Notes: a model not told the origin generated them from the letters alone. 64,000 nucleotides of DNA from AC-32 sp963704005 (GCA_963704005.1 CAVPGJ010000004.1:434001-498000); one strand, 5' to 3'; counted from the stretch's first letter, positions 15,855 through 26,840 are shown. A program made the numbers and translations.

Positions 15855-16387
15855 GCCTCGAGCGCGAACAGGCCCGCGTCGCGACGGCCGAACATGATGT
15901 CCCGCTCGTGCTCGAAGCCGAGCTTGCGCGCCACGTTCGCCGACGCGTCGTTGCCGTGGATGATCAGCGCGATCAGCCTCCTCGCCCCGAGCTTGCCGAG
16001 CGCGTAGTCGCGTGCAGCGCCTGCCGCCTCGGTCGCGTAGCCGAGGCCCCAGAACGGCCGGCCGATCGTGTAGCCGACCTCGAGCTCGGTCGGCCCGTCG
16101 GCGTCGGCGCGGGTCGTCTGCCAGGTCTCCGGGTTCCAGACGATCAGGCCCACGCGCCCGATCACGGCCTCGTCCTCCTTGCGCACGGTGGTGAAGAGCC
16201 CGAACCCGTCGGCCTCCCAGCCTTCGATCATGCGCTGCACCGAGCGCGCCGTCTGCTCCGGCGTGAGGGTGCGCCCGTCGCCCAGGTAGCGCATCACCTC
16301 CGGGTCGGCGTACATCGGTGCCAGCGCCTCCGCGTCCTCGGGGACGGGCGGGCGCAGTAGCAACCTGTCGGTCTTCAGCGAGAGCAT
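15851..16387 (-). CDS. GNAT acetyltransferase, RimJ/RimL type
   Basis: 178-aa acetyltransferase. N-terminus LKTDRLLLRPPVPEDAEAL is typical of the RimJ/RimL branch; the acetyl-CoA site is in the region VGYTIGRPFWGLGYATEAAG and the C-terminal NDASANVARKLGFEHER is conserved. The minus-strand TAGGCT lies 7 nt upstream of the ATG, fitting a leaderless message. In an operon with the PLP decarboxylase; substrate unknown. Confidence 0.87.
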   Translation of the reverse strand: MLSLKTDRLLLRPPVPEDAEALAPMYADPEVMRYLGDGRTLTPEQTARSVQRMIEGWEADGFGLFTTVRKEDEAVIGRVGLIVWNPETWQTTRADADGPTELEVGYTIGRPFWGLGYATEAAGAARDYALGKLGARRLIALIIHGNDASANVARKLGFEHERDIMFGRRDAGLFALEA

Positions 16388-16397
16388 TCGAGGCAGC

Positions 16398-17132
16398 CTA
16401 GAGGACGAGCTTCACGAGGAGCACGATCGCCACGACGGCCGCGACGAGCAGCACGAGGGTCAGTAGGCCGCCGGCTGCGAAGCGAGCCGAGGAGCCCGGG
16501 CCGGCCAGTGCAGACTCGAGTTGCTCCTCGACGTAGCGGTTGATGCGGTCCTCGAACCGCTTCTCCATCCCGGCGTCGCCGTCGTGCTCCTTCAGCGGCG
16601 GGAACGGCTCGCCGGACTCCGCCAACGAGAGCTCGTAGACGTGCTCGTACTGGACGTCCTTCAGATGCTGCCGCCCGAGGTCGCGGACGGTCACGCCGTC
16701 GGGGAGGTGGTTGCCGAGCAGCGCCCGCGTCGTCTCGGAGACGAGGATCTGGCCGCCGTGGCCGGCCGAGCAGATCCGTGCGGCCCGGACGACGTCGAGG
16801 CCGACGTAGCCCTCCTCGCCGACGGTCGGCTCGCCGGTGTGCAGGCCCATCCGCACGCGTACGTCGACGCCGCGCGGCCACTCGTGCGAGGCCAGCCCGC
16901 GCTGACCCTCCACCGCGGCGCGGACGGCGTCGCGCGCGCGAGGGAACGAATAGAAGAACGCGTCGCCCTGCGTGTCGACCTCGCTTCCGCCGGCCGCCTG
17001 GAAGATCCCGCGCAGCAGGCGCCGGTGGTCGGCGACTACCTGCCCGTAGTCGTCGCCGAGCTCCTGCAGCAACCGTGTCGAGCCCTCGACGTCGGTGAAG
17101 AGGAACGTGACGGTGCCGCCGGGGAGAGTCAC
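16398..17132 (-). CDS. Class III adenylate/guanylate cyclase with C-terminal membrane anchor
   Basis: 244 aa from GTG 17132. The catalytic domain (about 1-165) has the two metal-binding aspartates, D14 in FLFTDVEGSTRL and D57 in TQGDAFFYSF, and the YVGLDVVRAARIC segment. A linker with acidic and basic residues leads to one C-terminal helix, FAAGGLLTLVLLVAAVVAIV, anchoring it in the membrane. A TTG at 17147 would add five residues, but TACGGT sits 6 nt before GTG 17132, matching the leaderless rule. Product (cAMP or cGMP) not determined. Confidence 0.87.
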   Translation of the reverse strand: MTLPGGTVTFLFTDVEGSTRLLQELGDDYGQVVADHRRLLRGIFQAAGGSEVDTQGDAFFYSFPRARDAVRAAVEGQRGLASHEWPRGVDVRVRMGLHTGEPTVGEEGYVGLDVVRAARICSAGHGGQILVSETTRALLGNHLPDGVTVRDLGRQHLKDVQYEHVYELSLAESGEPFPPLKEHDGDAGMEKRFEDRINRYVEEQLESALAGPGSSARFAAGGLLTLVLLVAAVVAIVLLVKLVL

Positions 17133-17137
17133 ACGGT

Positions 17138-17144
17138 TACCGTA
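17138..17144. promoter_or_regulatory. Overlapping divergent -10 boxes
   Basis: TACCGT (17138-17143) is 6 nt before GTG 17150. On the opposite strand TACGGT (17144-17139) is 6 nt before GTG 17132. The two -10 boxes overlap, so RNA polymerase cannot fire both at once. Assigned from pattern alone. Confidence 0.5.
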
Positions 17145-17149
17145 CAAAG

Positions 17150-19048
<1,899 letters not shown>

Positions 19049-19083
19049 CACGCACCGCGCCTACCGCCGTAGAGTCCTCCGCC

Positions 19084-19800
19084 GTGGCCCTGCTTGCGGT
19101 CGAGGAGCTGACGCGGCGGTTCGAAGGGATCGTCGCGGTCGACGGCGTCTCGCTCGACGTGAACGAGGGCGAGATCGTCGGCCTGATCGGCCCCAACGGC
19201 GCCGGCAAGACGACCGTCTTCAACCTGATCACCCGCCTCTACCGCCCGGACAGCGGCGAGATCGCCTTCGACGGGCGCAGCCTGCTGAGAACGCCGGCGC
19301 ACGGGATCGTCCGGCGCGGGATCGCGCGGACCTTCCAGAACGTGGAGCTGTTCGAATCGATGACGGTGCTCGAGCACGTGCTCATGGGCCGGCATGCCCG
19401 CCGCGGCCGCCGCGCGCGGGAGATTCTCGGCTACGTCGGCCTCGCCGCCCTCGCCCACCGGCAGGCGCGCGAGCTCTCGTTCGGCGCGCAGAAGCGGGTC
19501 GAGCTCGCCCGCGCGCTCGCCTCGGGCCCACGCCTGCTGCTGCTGGACGAACCGGCCGGCGGGCTCAACCACGAGGAGGTCGAGCGGCTCGGCACGCTGA
19601 TCCGACGCCTGCGGCATGACTTCGAGCTGACGATCCTGCTGGTCGAGCACCACATGCGCCTGGTGATGGGGATCGCCGACCGCGTGCACGTGCTCGACTT
19701 CGGCCGCCGGATCGCGAGCGGGACCCCGGCCGAGGTGCAGAACGATCCGGCGGTGATCGAGGCCTACCTCGGCCAGGTCGAGGAGGAGACGCCGACGTGA
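19084..19800 (+). CDS. livG: Branched-chain amino-acid ABC transporter ATPase, LivG type (system 1)
   Basis: 238-aa ABC ATPase: Walker A GPNGAGKT, Q-loop TFQNVELFESM, signature ELSFGAQKRVELARAL (a variant of LSGGQ), Walker B LLLLDEPAGGL and H-loop LVEHHM. The GIARTFQN and C-terminal VQNDPAVIEAYLG are typical of LivG. GTG 19084 is 8 nt after TAGAGT. First gene of a G-F-H-M-J cluster importing branched-chain amino acids or similar solutes. Confidence 0.92.
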   Translation: MALLAVEELTRRFEGIVAVDGVSLDVNEGEIVGLIGPNGAGKTTVFNLITRLYRPDSGEIAFDGRSLLRTPAHGIVRRGIARTFQNVELFESMTVLEHVLMGRHARRGRRAREILGYVGLAALAHRQARELSFGAQKRVELARALASGPRLLLLDEPAGGLNHEEVERLGTLIRRLRHDFELTILLVEHHMRLVMGIADRVHVLDFGRRIASGTPAEVQNDPAVIEAYLGQVEEETPT

Positions 19801-19827
19801 GCGATTCCTTGCCGCGGGCGTTGGCAC

Positions 19828-19881
19828 CGCCGCGCCGGCACAGCCGGCACGGCCTCCATGCTCGGCATCGCAAGCGACGCC
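19828..19881 (-). repeat. Double-hairpin intergenic repeat, copy 2
   Basis: Lies between livG and livF, in reverse orientation. On the minus strand: GGCGTCGC-TT-GCGATGCC (19881-19864), linker GAGCATGGA, then GGCCGTGCCGGC, TGT, and a 3' arm matching at 10 of 12 positions. Same layout as the other copies. Confidence 0.7.
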
Positions 19882-19893
19882 TCGGGACCGTGG

Positions 19894-20613
19894 ATGCCTG
19901 AGTCCGCGTTGCTCGAGCTCGAGGACGTCGAGGCCCGCTACGGCCAGGTCCGGGCCCTGCACGGCGTCTCGCTCACGGTCGCCGAGGGTGAGGTGGTGGC
20001 GGTCCTCGGCGCGAACGGCGCCGGCAAGACGACCACCCTGCGGGCCGTGTCCGGGACGGTGAGGCGCAGCGGCGGGATCGCGTTCGCCGGGAGGAGCATC
20101 GCCAGGCGCTCGCCCGAGTCCCTCGCGCGGCTCGGAATCGCGCACGTGCCCGAGGGGCGCGGCACCCTCTCCGAGCTGACCGTCGCCGAGAACCTGCGCC
20201 TGGGCGCCTACACCCGCCGCGACCGGGCCGCAGTACGTGAGGACGAGCGGCGCGTGCTCGGCCACTTCCCGTGGCTCGAGGAGCGGCGCGACCAGCGGGC
20301 CGGAACGCTCAGCGGCGGCGAGCAGCAGATGCTCGCCCTCGCGCGGGCGCTGATGCTGCGGCCGCGCCTGGTGCTCCTGGACGAGCCCTCGCTCGGGCTC
20401 GCGCCGAAGGTCGTCGCCGAGATCTTCCGGATCGTCGGCGAGCTCAACGAGCGCGACGGCCTGACCGTCCTCGTCGTCGAGCAGAACGCGAGCCTCGCGC
20501 TCAACGCCTCCTCGCGCGCGTACCTGCTCGAAGCCGGCCGGGTCGCGCTCGAGGGCACGAGCGCCGAGCTGCGCAGCAACGAGTCCGTCCGACGCTCATA
20601 CCTCGGGTACTAG
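19894..20613 (+). CDS. livF: Branched-chain amino-acid ABC transporter ATPase, LivF type (system 1)
   Basis: 239-aa ABC ATPase with Walker A GANGAGKTT, signature TLSGGEQQMLALARAL, Walker B LVLLDEPSLGLAPK and LVVEQNASLAL, typical of LivF; it starts with the LivF-like LELEDVEARYGQ. ATG 19894 is chosen because the upstream in-frame ATG at 19858 would translate the repeat element. The next gene starts 2 bp after its stop. Confidence 0.92.
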   Translation: MPESALLELEDVEARYGQVRALHGVSLTVAEGEVVAVLGANGAGKTTTLRAVSGTVRRSGGIAFAGRSIARRSPESLARLGIAHVPEGRGTLSELTVAENLRLGAYTRRDRAAVREDERRVLGHFPWLEERRDQRAGTLSGGEQQMLALARALMLRPRLVLLDEPSLGLAPKVVAEIFRIVGELNERDGLTVLVVEQNASLALNASSRAYLLEAGRVALEGTSAELRSNESVRRSYLGY

Positions 20614-20615
20614 CC

Positions 20616-21518
20616 GTGCTCCTCGCCTTCGACTGGACGCAGCTCGCGCAGCAGACCGTGATCGGCCTCTCGTCGGGCGGCACCTGGGCGCTGCTGGCGC
20701 TCGCGATCGTCCTCATCTACCGCTCGACCGGCGTGATCAACTTCGCGCAGGGCGAGATGGCGATGTTCTCGGTCTTCATCGCCTGGTCGCTCGTGAACCA
20801 CGGCCTCGCGTTCTGGGCCGCGTTCTTCCTCACGATCGCGATCTCGTTCGCGGGCGGCGTCGCGGTCGAGCGCGTCGTGATCCGCCCGGTCGAAGCCGCA
20901 CCCGTGCTGACCGTGGTGATCGTCACGCTCGGCCTGCTCTTCGTCGTCGACGGGGCGTCGAAGATCTTCTGGAGCCCCGAGAGGCGCACGATCCCGAACG
21001 CGTTCTCGACCAGGCCGATCAACGTGGCGGGCGTCGCCTTCTCGATCCAGGACCTCGGCAACATCGCCGTCTCGCTCGGGCTGGTCGTCCTGCTCTGGGG
21101 CCTGTTCCGCTACACGAAGCTCGGGCTGGCCCTGCGCGCCGCAGCCGCCAACCCCGACGAGAGCCGCCTGCTCGGGATCCGCGTCAGCTGGATGCTCGCG
21201 CTCGGGTGGGGGCTGGCCGCCGGGCTGGGCGCCGTCTCCGGAATGCTGACCGCGCCGGCCCTCGGCAGCTTCGACCAGAACCTGATGCAGCCCGTACTGC
21301 TCTACGCCATCGCCGGGGCGGTCCTCGGCGGGATCGAGAGCCCGCTCGGAGCGGTCGTCGGCAGCCTTCTGCTCGGGGTCTTCGTCACCCTGGTCGGCAC
21401 CTACGTCGGCTGGGTCGGAACCGCTCTTCGACTGCCGGTCGCGCTGGCGGTGATCCTCGGCGTCCTGCTGATTCGGCCCACCGGCCTGTTCGGCCGAGCG
21501 GAGGCACGAAGGGTCTAG
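20616..21518 (+). CDS. livH: Branched-chain amino-acid ABC transporter permease, LivH type (system 1)
   Basis: 300-aa integral membrane permease with about eight helices. LivH-typical segments are SSGGTWALLALAIVLIYRST followed by GVINFAQGEMAMFSVF, the cytoplasmic EAA-like loop LALRAAAANPDESRLLGI and GAVLGGIESPLGAVVGSL. GTG 20616 follows the livF stop by 2 bp; longer readings run through livF. Its stop codon TAG is the first base pair of the long palindrome at 21517-21680. Confidence 0.92.
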   Translation: MLLAFDWTQLAQQTVIGLSSGGTWALLALAIVLIYRSTGVINFAQGEMAMFSVFIAWSLVNHGLAFWAAFFLTIAISFAGGVAVERVVIRPVEAAPVLTVVIVTLGLLFVVDGASKIFWSPERRTIPNAFSTRPINVAGVAFSIQDLGNIAVSLGLVVLLWGLFRYTKLGLALRAAAANPDESRLLGIRVSWMLALGWGLAAGLGAVSGMLTAPALGSFDQNLMQPVLLYAIAGAVLGGIESPLGAVVGSLLLGVFVTLVGTYVGWVGTALRLPVALAVILGVLLIRPTGLFGRAEARRV

Positions 21519-21680
21519 TGCCCCATCCAGCAATACATGCCGGCCTCTCGCCCGCGATCACGCGGCGCCAGAGCCCACCCTTGCCCTTAGCAAGGCTGTC
21601 CAGCCTTGCTGCGGTCAAGTGCGAACTCTGGCTTGGTGCTCGCGACCGAGAGGCTCGGCGGCATCACTGGAAGGGGCACT
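21517..21680. repeat. 164-bp imperfect palindrome filling the livH-livM gap
   Basis: The ends are AGTGCCCC (21517) and GGGGCACT (ending 21680). Inward, matching blocks pair as TCCAG/CTGGA, CCTCTCG/CGAGAGG, CGCGA/TCGCG and GCCAGAG/CTCTGGC, closing on the hairpin AGCAAGGCT-gtcc-AGCCTTGCT. It starts inside the livH stop codon and ends 1 bp before the livM ATG. MITE-like insertion or structured operon RNA; no coding potential seen. Confidence 0.75.
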
Positions 21681-21681
21681 A

Positions 21682-22689
21682 ATGCGACGCGCGCTCGGAA
21701 TCGGGCTCTGGGTGGCGATGGTCGTCGCGGGGCTGGCCGTGTTCCTCCTCCTGCCGCACTTCGTGAGCGACTTCCACTCGCGCGACCTCGCGCAGGCCGG
21801 GGCCTTCTTCATCGCGATCATCGGGCTCAACCTGGTCACCGGCTACACGGGCCAGATCTCGCTCGGCCACGGCGCGCTGATGGCGATCGGCGGCTACACG
21901 ACCGCCCTGCTCGTGGTCCACGAGCACTGGCGCGACGTCTGGACGATCCCGCTGGCGGGCGTCGTCGCCGGTGTCGTCGGCTTCGTCGTCGGCCTGCCCG
22001 CGCTTCGCCTCTCCGGCCTCTACCTGGCGCTGGCCACCTTCGCGCTGGCGGTCGCGATGCCCGACCTGATCAAGAAGTTCTCCCACCTGACCGGCGGCAC
22101 GAACGGGGAGAACTTCCTCGCGTCGGCGCCGAAGCAGGTCACCGGTCTCGGCGGGATCACGATCTTCGGCCACTCGATGACCCAGAACCATTTCCTCTAC
22201 TACCTGACCTGGTCGATCGGGATCGTCGGTTTCGTGCTCGCCTGGCTGCTGGTGCGCGGCCGCGCCGGCAGAACGTTCCGCTCGGTCCGCGACAGCGAGG
22301 TGGCCGCCGCCTCGAGCGGGGTCAATCTCGCCGCGACGAAGACGGTCGCCTTCGCCCTCAGCGGGGTCTACGCGGGGGTGGGCGGCGCGCTCTACGTGAT
22401 CCAGAGCGAGATCGTCGACCCGCTCAGCTTCACGATCTCCGTCTCGATCGTGGTCCTCGTCGGCACGGTCGTCGGCGGGCTCGGCTCGCTGTGGGGGCTC
22501 GTTCTCGGCGCGCTCTTCGTCGAGTACCTGCCGACCATCTCGACGCACGTCTCCACCCGCCCGGGAGTCCCCGATTTCGTCTACGGCGCGGCGATCATCG
22601 TGGTGATGATCCTGCTCCCGACGGGCGCCGGAGGGCTGGTCCAGCGGCTCCTCAGGCCCCTAACAACCTGGTTGTACACTCGTCCATAG
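21682..22689 (+). CDS. livM: Branched-chain amino-acid ABC transporter permease, LivM type (system 1)
   Basis: 335-aa membrane permease. LivM hallmarks: GLNLVTGYTGQISLGHGALM, GLPALRLSGLYLALATFA, FRSVRDSEVAAASSGVNL and GTVVGGLGSLWGLVLGALF. ATG 21682 is used: GGAAGGGG lies just upstream as ribosome-binding site, and the alternative ATG 21619 would translate one arm of the palindrome. The end of the gene contains ACAACC-T-GGTTGT (22662-22674), a small inverted repeat just before the binding-protein gene. Confidence 0.92.
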   Translation: MRRALGIGLWVAMVVAGLAVFLLLPHFVSDFHSRDLAQAGAFFIAIIGLNLVTGYTGQISLGHGALMAIGGYTTALLVVHEHWRDVWTIPLAGVVAGVVGFVVGLPALRLSGLYLALATFALAVAMPDLIKKFSHLTGGTNGENFLASAPKQVTGLGGITIFGHSMTQNHFLYYLTWSIGIVGFVLAWLLVRGRAGRTFRSVRDSEVAAASSGVNLAATKTVAFALSGVYAGVGGALYVIQSEIVDPLSFTISVSIVVLVGTVVGGLGSLWGLVLGALFVEYLPTISTHVSTRPGVPDFVYGAAIIVVMILLPTGAGGLVQRLLRPLTTWLYTRP

Positions 22690-22696
22690 ATCGGGC

Positions 22697-23912
22697 ATGG
22701 GAAGGGGCATCTACTTCGCCGCTGTTGGACTTGGTGCACTCGCGCTCGCGACCGGTGCGTCTGGCTCGGGCTCGTCGACCCCCGGGGTGACCTCGACCCA
22801 GATCGTGATCGGCGGGACGATCCCGCTCTCCGGGGTCGCCTCGGCCTACCAGACCGTCGGCAAGGGCGCAGCCGCCTACTTCCGCTACGTCAACGCCCAC
22901 GGCGGCGTCTTCCACCGCAAGATCGTCTACCTGATCAAGGACGACCAGTACGACCCGAGCCAGACGGTCGACAAGACACGCGAGCTGGTCGAGCAGGACC
23001 ACGTCTTCGCGATCTTCAACAGCCTCGGCACCGAGCAGAACCTGGCGACGCGCCCGTACCTGAACGCCATGGGCGTCCCGCAGCTCTTCGTCGCCAGCGG
23101 CGCTCTCACCTGGGGCAAGGACTACAAGCAATGGCCGTGGACGATCGGCTACCAGCCGAACTACGTCGCCGAAGGGAACGATCTACGGCCGCTATGTCGC
23201 CAAGACGGCGCCGAAGTCGAAGATCGGCGTCCTCTACCAGAACGACGACTACGGCAACGAGCTCCTCACCGGGCTCAAGCGCGGGCTCGGCAAGAAGGCG
23301 AAGCTGATCGTCTCCAAGCAGGGCTACGACGCCACCGACTCCGACGTCCAGTCTCAGATCGCGAAGCTGAAGGCCGCCCACACCAGCACGATGATGCTGT
23401 TCGCGACGCCGCAGTTCGCGATCCAGGCGTACGTCTACGCGCGCAAGCTCGGCTGGCGGCCGAAGGTCTACGTCAACGCGGTCGCGAGCGCCTCGAACAT
23501 CATGGGCATCGCCACCAACGCGACCAACAGGAAGCAGACCGAGGGGTCGATCTCGATCGTCTTCCTCAAGGACCCGACCGACCCGCGCTGGAAGAAGGAC
23601 CCGGGGATCAAGCTCTACCGCACGATCATGAAGAAGTACAAGGGCGTGCACCCGAACGACGTCTACAACGTCTACGGAATGTCGGTCGCGCACAGCTTCG
23701 TCGAGGCGCTCAAGAAGGCGGGGAAGAACCCGACGCGGACGAGCATCATGAAGGCGGTCACGCACCTGAACGTGCACAACGACCCGTTCCTGCTGCCGGG
23801 GATCGCCGCCCGCACGAGTGCGACCGATCACTTCCCGCTCGACCAGGCGCGCCTCGAGCGCTTCCACAACGGCCGCTGGGTCTCGTTCGGCGGGTTGTTC
23901 AGAGTCAGGTAG
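22697..23912 (+). pseudogene. livJ: LIV-type periplasmic substrate-binding protein (system 1), frameshifted by one base
   Basis: Type I periplasmic binding protein. The first frame gives a signal-like N-terminus MGRGIYFAAVGLGALALATG with no lipobox Cys, then GGTIPLSGVASAYQTVGKGA and up to YQPNYVAEG. The second frame continues TIYGRYVAKTAPKSKIGVLY, QNDDYGNELLTGLKRGLGKK and on to VSFGGLFRVR. The shift lies at 23174-23178 (GAAGGGAACG where GAAGGAACG or GAAGGGACG is expected). Corrected length is about 404 aa. Probably a sequencing indel. Its end overlaps the convergent EamA gene by 8 bp. Confidence 0.85.
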
Positions 23913-24829
23913 CGAGCGCAGGCTCGCCCGCGGGGAGCCTCACCAGCTCGCGTCGCCTCACCGGCAGCAGGCTGATCACCGTCACCGTCAGCGCGACGCC
24001 CACCCACTGCGTCCAGCGCAGCGACGAGTCGAAGACGTAGATCCCGACCAGCGTCGTCGTGACCGGGAACGCCAGCTCGCCGAGTGAGGCGAGCAGCGCG
24101 GGCGTGCGCTGAAGGCCGTAGTAGTAGAGACCGAGCGCGAACAGGCCGGTCACGAGCGCGAGCACCGCGATCCAGACGCTGTCGTGGAAGCCCGCAAACG
24201 CTGGAGCGCCGACGATCGGAAGCGCGCACGCGGCGGCTACCAGTCCGAACGCAAAGCGAACGGTCAGCACGTGCTCGAAGCGCAGACGTCGAGTGAGGAA
24301 GCGCCCGAAGACCGTCCCCATGCCCCAGAGCGTGGCGGCCGCGAGCGTCTCCGCTACCGGGGTCAGGCCGTGCACGTGGGGCTCGAGCGGGTGCGGCAGC
24401 GAGATCAGCCAGACGCCTACGAGCGCCGTGAGCAGGAACCAGATGAAGCCGCGCCGCGGCTGTTCGCCGAGCACGAACCAGGCGCCGACGACAACGATCA
24501 GCGGCTGCACCTGCTGCAGCACGACGACGGTGATGAAGTCGCCGTGGAAGATCGCCTTCGTGAACAGGATCGTGGCGATCGCCGAGGCGCCCGCGCCGAC
24601 CGCGATCCCCGGCCGCGACATAGGCCGGGCCGGCTCGCCACAGCGCGACCATTGCAGGGACGAGCAGCGGCAGCGTCACCAGGACGAGGACGACGTGCTC
24701 GCCGAAGACGATCGTGTAGGCGGAGGTCGAGTCCGCGAGCGGCTTCCGGATCAGGCCGTCGAGGCCCCACATCGCCGCGGCGATGCTGACGAGGACGACT
24801 CCGGGGACGCTGCCGAGACGCTCCGCCAT
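23905..24829 (-). pseudogene. EamA/DMT-family transporter, frameshifted by one base
   Basis: Ten-helix drug/metabolite transporter. The N-terminal frame from ATG 24829 reads VVLVSIAAAMWGLDGLIRKP and runs to GPAYVAAG; the second frame continues IAVGAGASAIATILFTKAIF and shows the second EamA half with LYYYGLQRTPALLASLGELA. The break is a C-run at 24607-24610 (one base too many). TAGGCT lies 7 nt before the ATG, so the gene looks leaderless. Substrate unknown. Corrected length about 307 aa. Confidence 0.82.
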
Positions 24830-24845
24830 CGCGCTGAGCCTAGCC

Positions 24846-24863
24846 GAGCCGAACTCGGCTCGC
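24846..24863. repeat. Hairpin CGAGCCGA-AC-TCGGCTCG
   Basis: Perfect 8-bp stem with a 2-nt loop between two divergent leaderless promoters (-10 boxes at 24842-24837 and 24867-24872). Could be an operator or a simple palindrome. Confidence 0.45.
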
Positions 24864-24880
24864 CGGTATCCTCGGCGGCA

Positions 24881-25064
24881 GTGGGTCGTTGGCTGATCCT
24901 GCTTGGGCTGGCGACCGCGGCACTGGTGGTGTCCCAGCGCCCCTCGGCCGTCGCCGGGCCGGGTGCCACGCACGCGGGGATCCTGCGACCTGGCGCTGGA
25001 CGTCGACTTCTCGCAGAAGCCGCGGAAGCCGCTGCTGCTGCCGTTGCGGCCGCCCTTCAGGTAG
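24881..25064 (+). pseudogene. Small exported protein, probably frameshifted
   Basis: GTG 24881 lies 8 nt after TATCCT (24867-24872). The frame starts VGRWLILLGLATAALVVSQR, a signal-peptide-like helix, and reaches AGPGATHAG. After the G-run at 24976-24979 the next frame reads SCDLALDVDFSQKPRKPLLL and PLRPPFR then stops at 25064, which looks more natural than the Ala-rich continuation to 25102. Corrected length about 60 aa. No family recognised; existence rests on the promoter pattern and signal peptide. Confidence 0.45.
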
Positions 25065-25102
25065 TCGGAGCCGATTCGCCAAGGGGTGCCGACCTCTCGT
25101 AG

Positions 25103-25165
25103 CCAACTCGGTGCGTTAGACCGGTCGCGTCGGCAAAGCCGACACGACCTCTATGGTCGGCGTCG
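25103..25165 (-). repeat. Double-hairpin intergenic repeat, copy 3
   Basis: Directly 3' of lysA and on its strand. The minus strand reads GACCATAGA, then GGTCGTGTCGGC, TTT, GCCGACGCGACC (25149-25123), followed by GGTCTAACGCACC. Against other copies, C-G pairs in the stem become T-A pairs on both arms, so the fold is kept. Confidence 0.78.
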
Positions 25166-25179
25166 CCGAGGGCGCCGCC

Positions 25180-26457
25180 TCAGTCGAGGCCGAGCAGGTC
25201 GTCTACCGTCTCGCGGCGGCGGATCAGCCGCGCCTCGCCGTCGGCGACGAGGACGGCGGCGGGCCGGGGGACGGCGTTGTAGTTCGAGCCCATCGCAAGC
25301 GTGTAGGCGCCGGTGCCCGGCACTGCGAGCAGGTCGCCTCGGCGCGGCTCCGGGAGCGGCGCGGCGTCGATCAGCACGTCGCCGGACTCGCAGTGCTTCC
25401 CGCAGACGGTGTAGCTCCCGCTCGGCTCTCCCTCCGCACGATTGGCGAGGAGCGCCGTGTAGCGCGCCCCGTAGAGCTGCGGTCGTGGGTTGTCGGACAT
25501 GCCGCCGTCGATGGCCACGTAGGCGGTCGTCCCGGCGGCCTTGACGACCCCGACGCGGTAGAGCGTGCAGGCGGCGTGGCCGGCGACCGAGCGGCCGGGC
25601 TCGAGAATCGTCTCCGGGGCCTCGAGGCCGTGCAGGCTCCACACGGTCTCGAGCCGCTCGAGCATGGTGCGGACGAAGTCGCCGATCTCCGGCGGCCGCT
25701 CGTCCTCGACATAGCGGATCCCGAGCCCGCCGCCCAGGTCGACCACCCGCGGCTCCCAGCCGAGCTCGCCGCGGCAGTCGGCCGCGAAGGCGCCGAGCCA
25801 CTCGATCCCGGTGCGCGCCGCCTCGCTGTCCAGCAGCTGCGAGCCGATGTGCAGGTGCAGCCCGGCGACCTCGAGCCCCGCCTCGCGCGCGCGGGCGATC
25901 GCGGCAAGCGCCTGCTCCGGCGTCAGCCCGAACTTCGAGCCGTGGTGCGCCGTCCTGATCGCCGGATGGGTGTCGGCCTCGATCCCCGGCGTTACGCGCA
26001 CGAGCACCCGCTCGATCCCCGCGGCCGCGGCCCGCTCGACCTCGTCCGGCGCGTCGAGGACCACGAACCGTGCCCCGGCCCCGGCGGCCGCCCCGAGCTC
26101 CTCGTCGCTCTTGTTGTTCCCGTGCACGACGATCCGCTCGCCTGGGACGCCCGCGCGCAACGCGTAGGCCAGCTCGCCGAGCGTGGAGACGTCTGCACCC
26201 AGGCCTTCGTCGGCAAAGAGGCGCAGCAGCGCCACGTTGGGGAAGGCCTTGACGCTGTACAGGCAGAGCGCGTCCGGCGCTGCGGTGCGGTAGGCCCGCG
26301 CCGCGGCCAGCAGCGTCTGCTCGCAGTAGACAACGAGCGGCGTCCCGTGTTCGGCGGCCAGCACGGAGGCGCGGATGCCTCCGAGCGCGAGCTCGCCTTC
26401 CTCGACCGCGGCGCTGTCCGGGAAGAGCGGCAGCGCGCCGGCTGTCAGTCCATCCAC
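25180..26457 (-). CDS. lysA: Diaminopimelate decarboxylase
   Basis: 425-aa PLP enzyme, last step of lysine synthesis. The PLP lysine is in LCLYSVKAFPN; other markers are VVHGNNKSDEEL, SKFGLTPEQA, LHLHIGSQLLD, DLGGGLGIRY, EPGRSVAG and the substrate-site CGKHCESGD. GTG 26457 overlaps the cupin stop by 13 bp; no better start lies inside. It forms an operon with the cupin gene and is followed by a repeat element that may end or trim the transcript. Confidence 0.93.
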   Translation of the reverse strand: MDGLTAGALPLFPDSAAVEEGELALGGIRASVLAAEHGTPLVVYCEQTLLAAARAYRTAAPDALCLYSVKAFPNVALLRLFADEGLGADVSTLGELAYALRAGVPGERIVVHGNNKSDEELGAAAGAGARFVVLDAPDEVERAAAAGIERVLVRVTPGIEADTHPAIRTAHHGSKFGLTPEQALAAIARAREAGLEVAGLHLHIGSQLLDSEAARTGIEWLGAFAADCRGELGWEPRVVDLGGGLGIRYVEDERPPEIGDFVRTMLERLETVWSLHGLEAPETILEPGRSVAGHAACTLYRVGVVKAAGTTAYVAIDGGMSDNPRPQLYGARYTALLANRAEGEPSGSYTVCGKHCESGDVLIDAAPLPEPRRGDLLAVPGTGAYTLAMGSNYNAVPRPAAVLVADGEARLIRRRETVDDLLGLD

Positions 26458-26840
26458 CAGCCCTGGACCATCTCGGCGTCCCCCGGGCCGGTGTGCGGAG
26501 CGCCGACCGCGATCATCTCCGCGCCCTCGGGGCCTGCCTCGAAGCCTCGCAGGGTGTCCTTGTGCACGCGAATCGCGTCGAAGGGCCTGAGCTCGACGAT
26601 CTCGTCCCCGAGCTTGGCCCGCGCACTGCCGCTGATCAGGATGTAGACCTCCTCCTGCGTCTTGTGCGTGTGCCCGAACGGCAGGCGGAAGTTCGGCGCC
26701 AGCCGCTGGTAGCTGATGCCGGAGTGCTCGAGCTCGAGCGGGACGCGCGCCATCCGCGCCTCGAGCTTTCCTTCGAGCCCGAAGTTGGGCGCCTGGTCGT
26801 CGACGTCCACTTTCAGGTTCACCTTCGTGTAGCCGGCCAA
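26445..26840 (-). CDS. Cupin-fold protein
   Basis: 131-aa single-domain cupin. Metal-site pattern GHTHKTQEEVYILISG and the second motif PFDAIRVHKDTLRGFEAG are visible. The start is TTG 26840: a clear AGGAGG lies 6 nt upstream on the minus strand, and a longer reading would enter the leuS leader region. Upstream of and coupled to lysA. Enzymatic or regulatory role unknown. Confidence 0.83.
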   Translation of the reverse strand: MAGYTKVNLKVDVDDQAPNFGLEGKLEARMARVPLELEHSGISYQRLAPNFRLPFGHTHKTQEEVYILISGSARAKLGDEIVELRPFDAIRVHKDTLRGFEAGPEGAEMIAVGAPHTGPGDAEMVQGWWMD

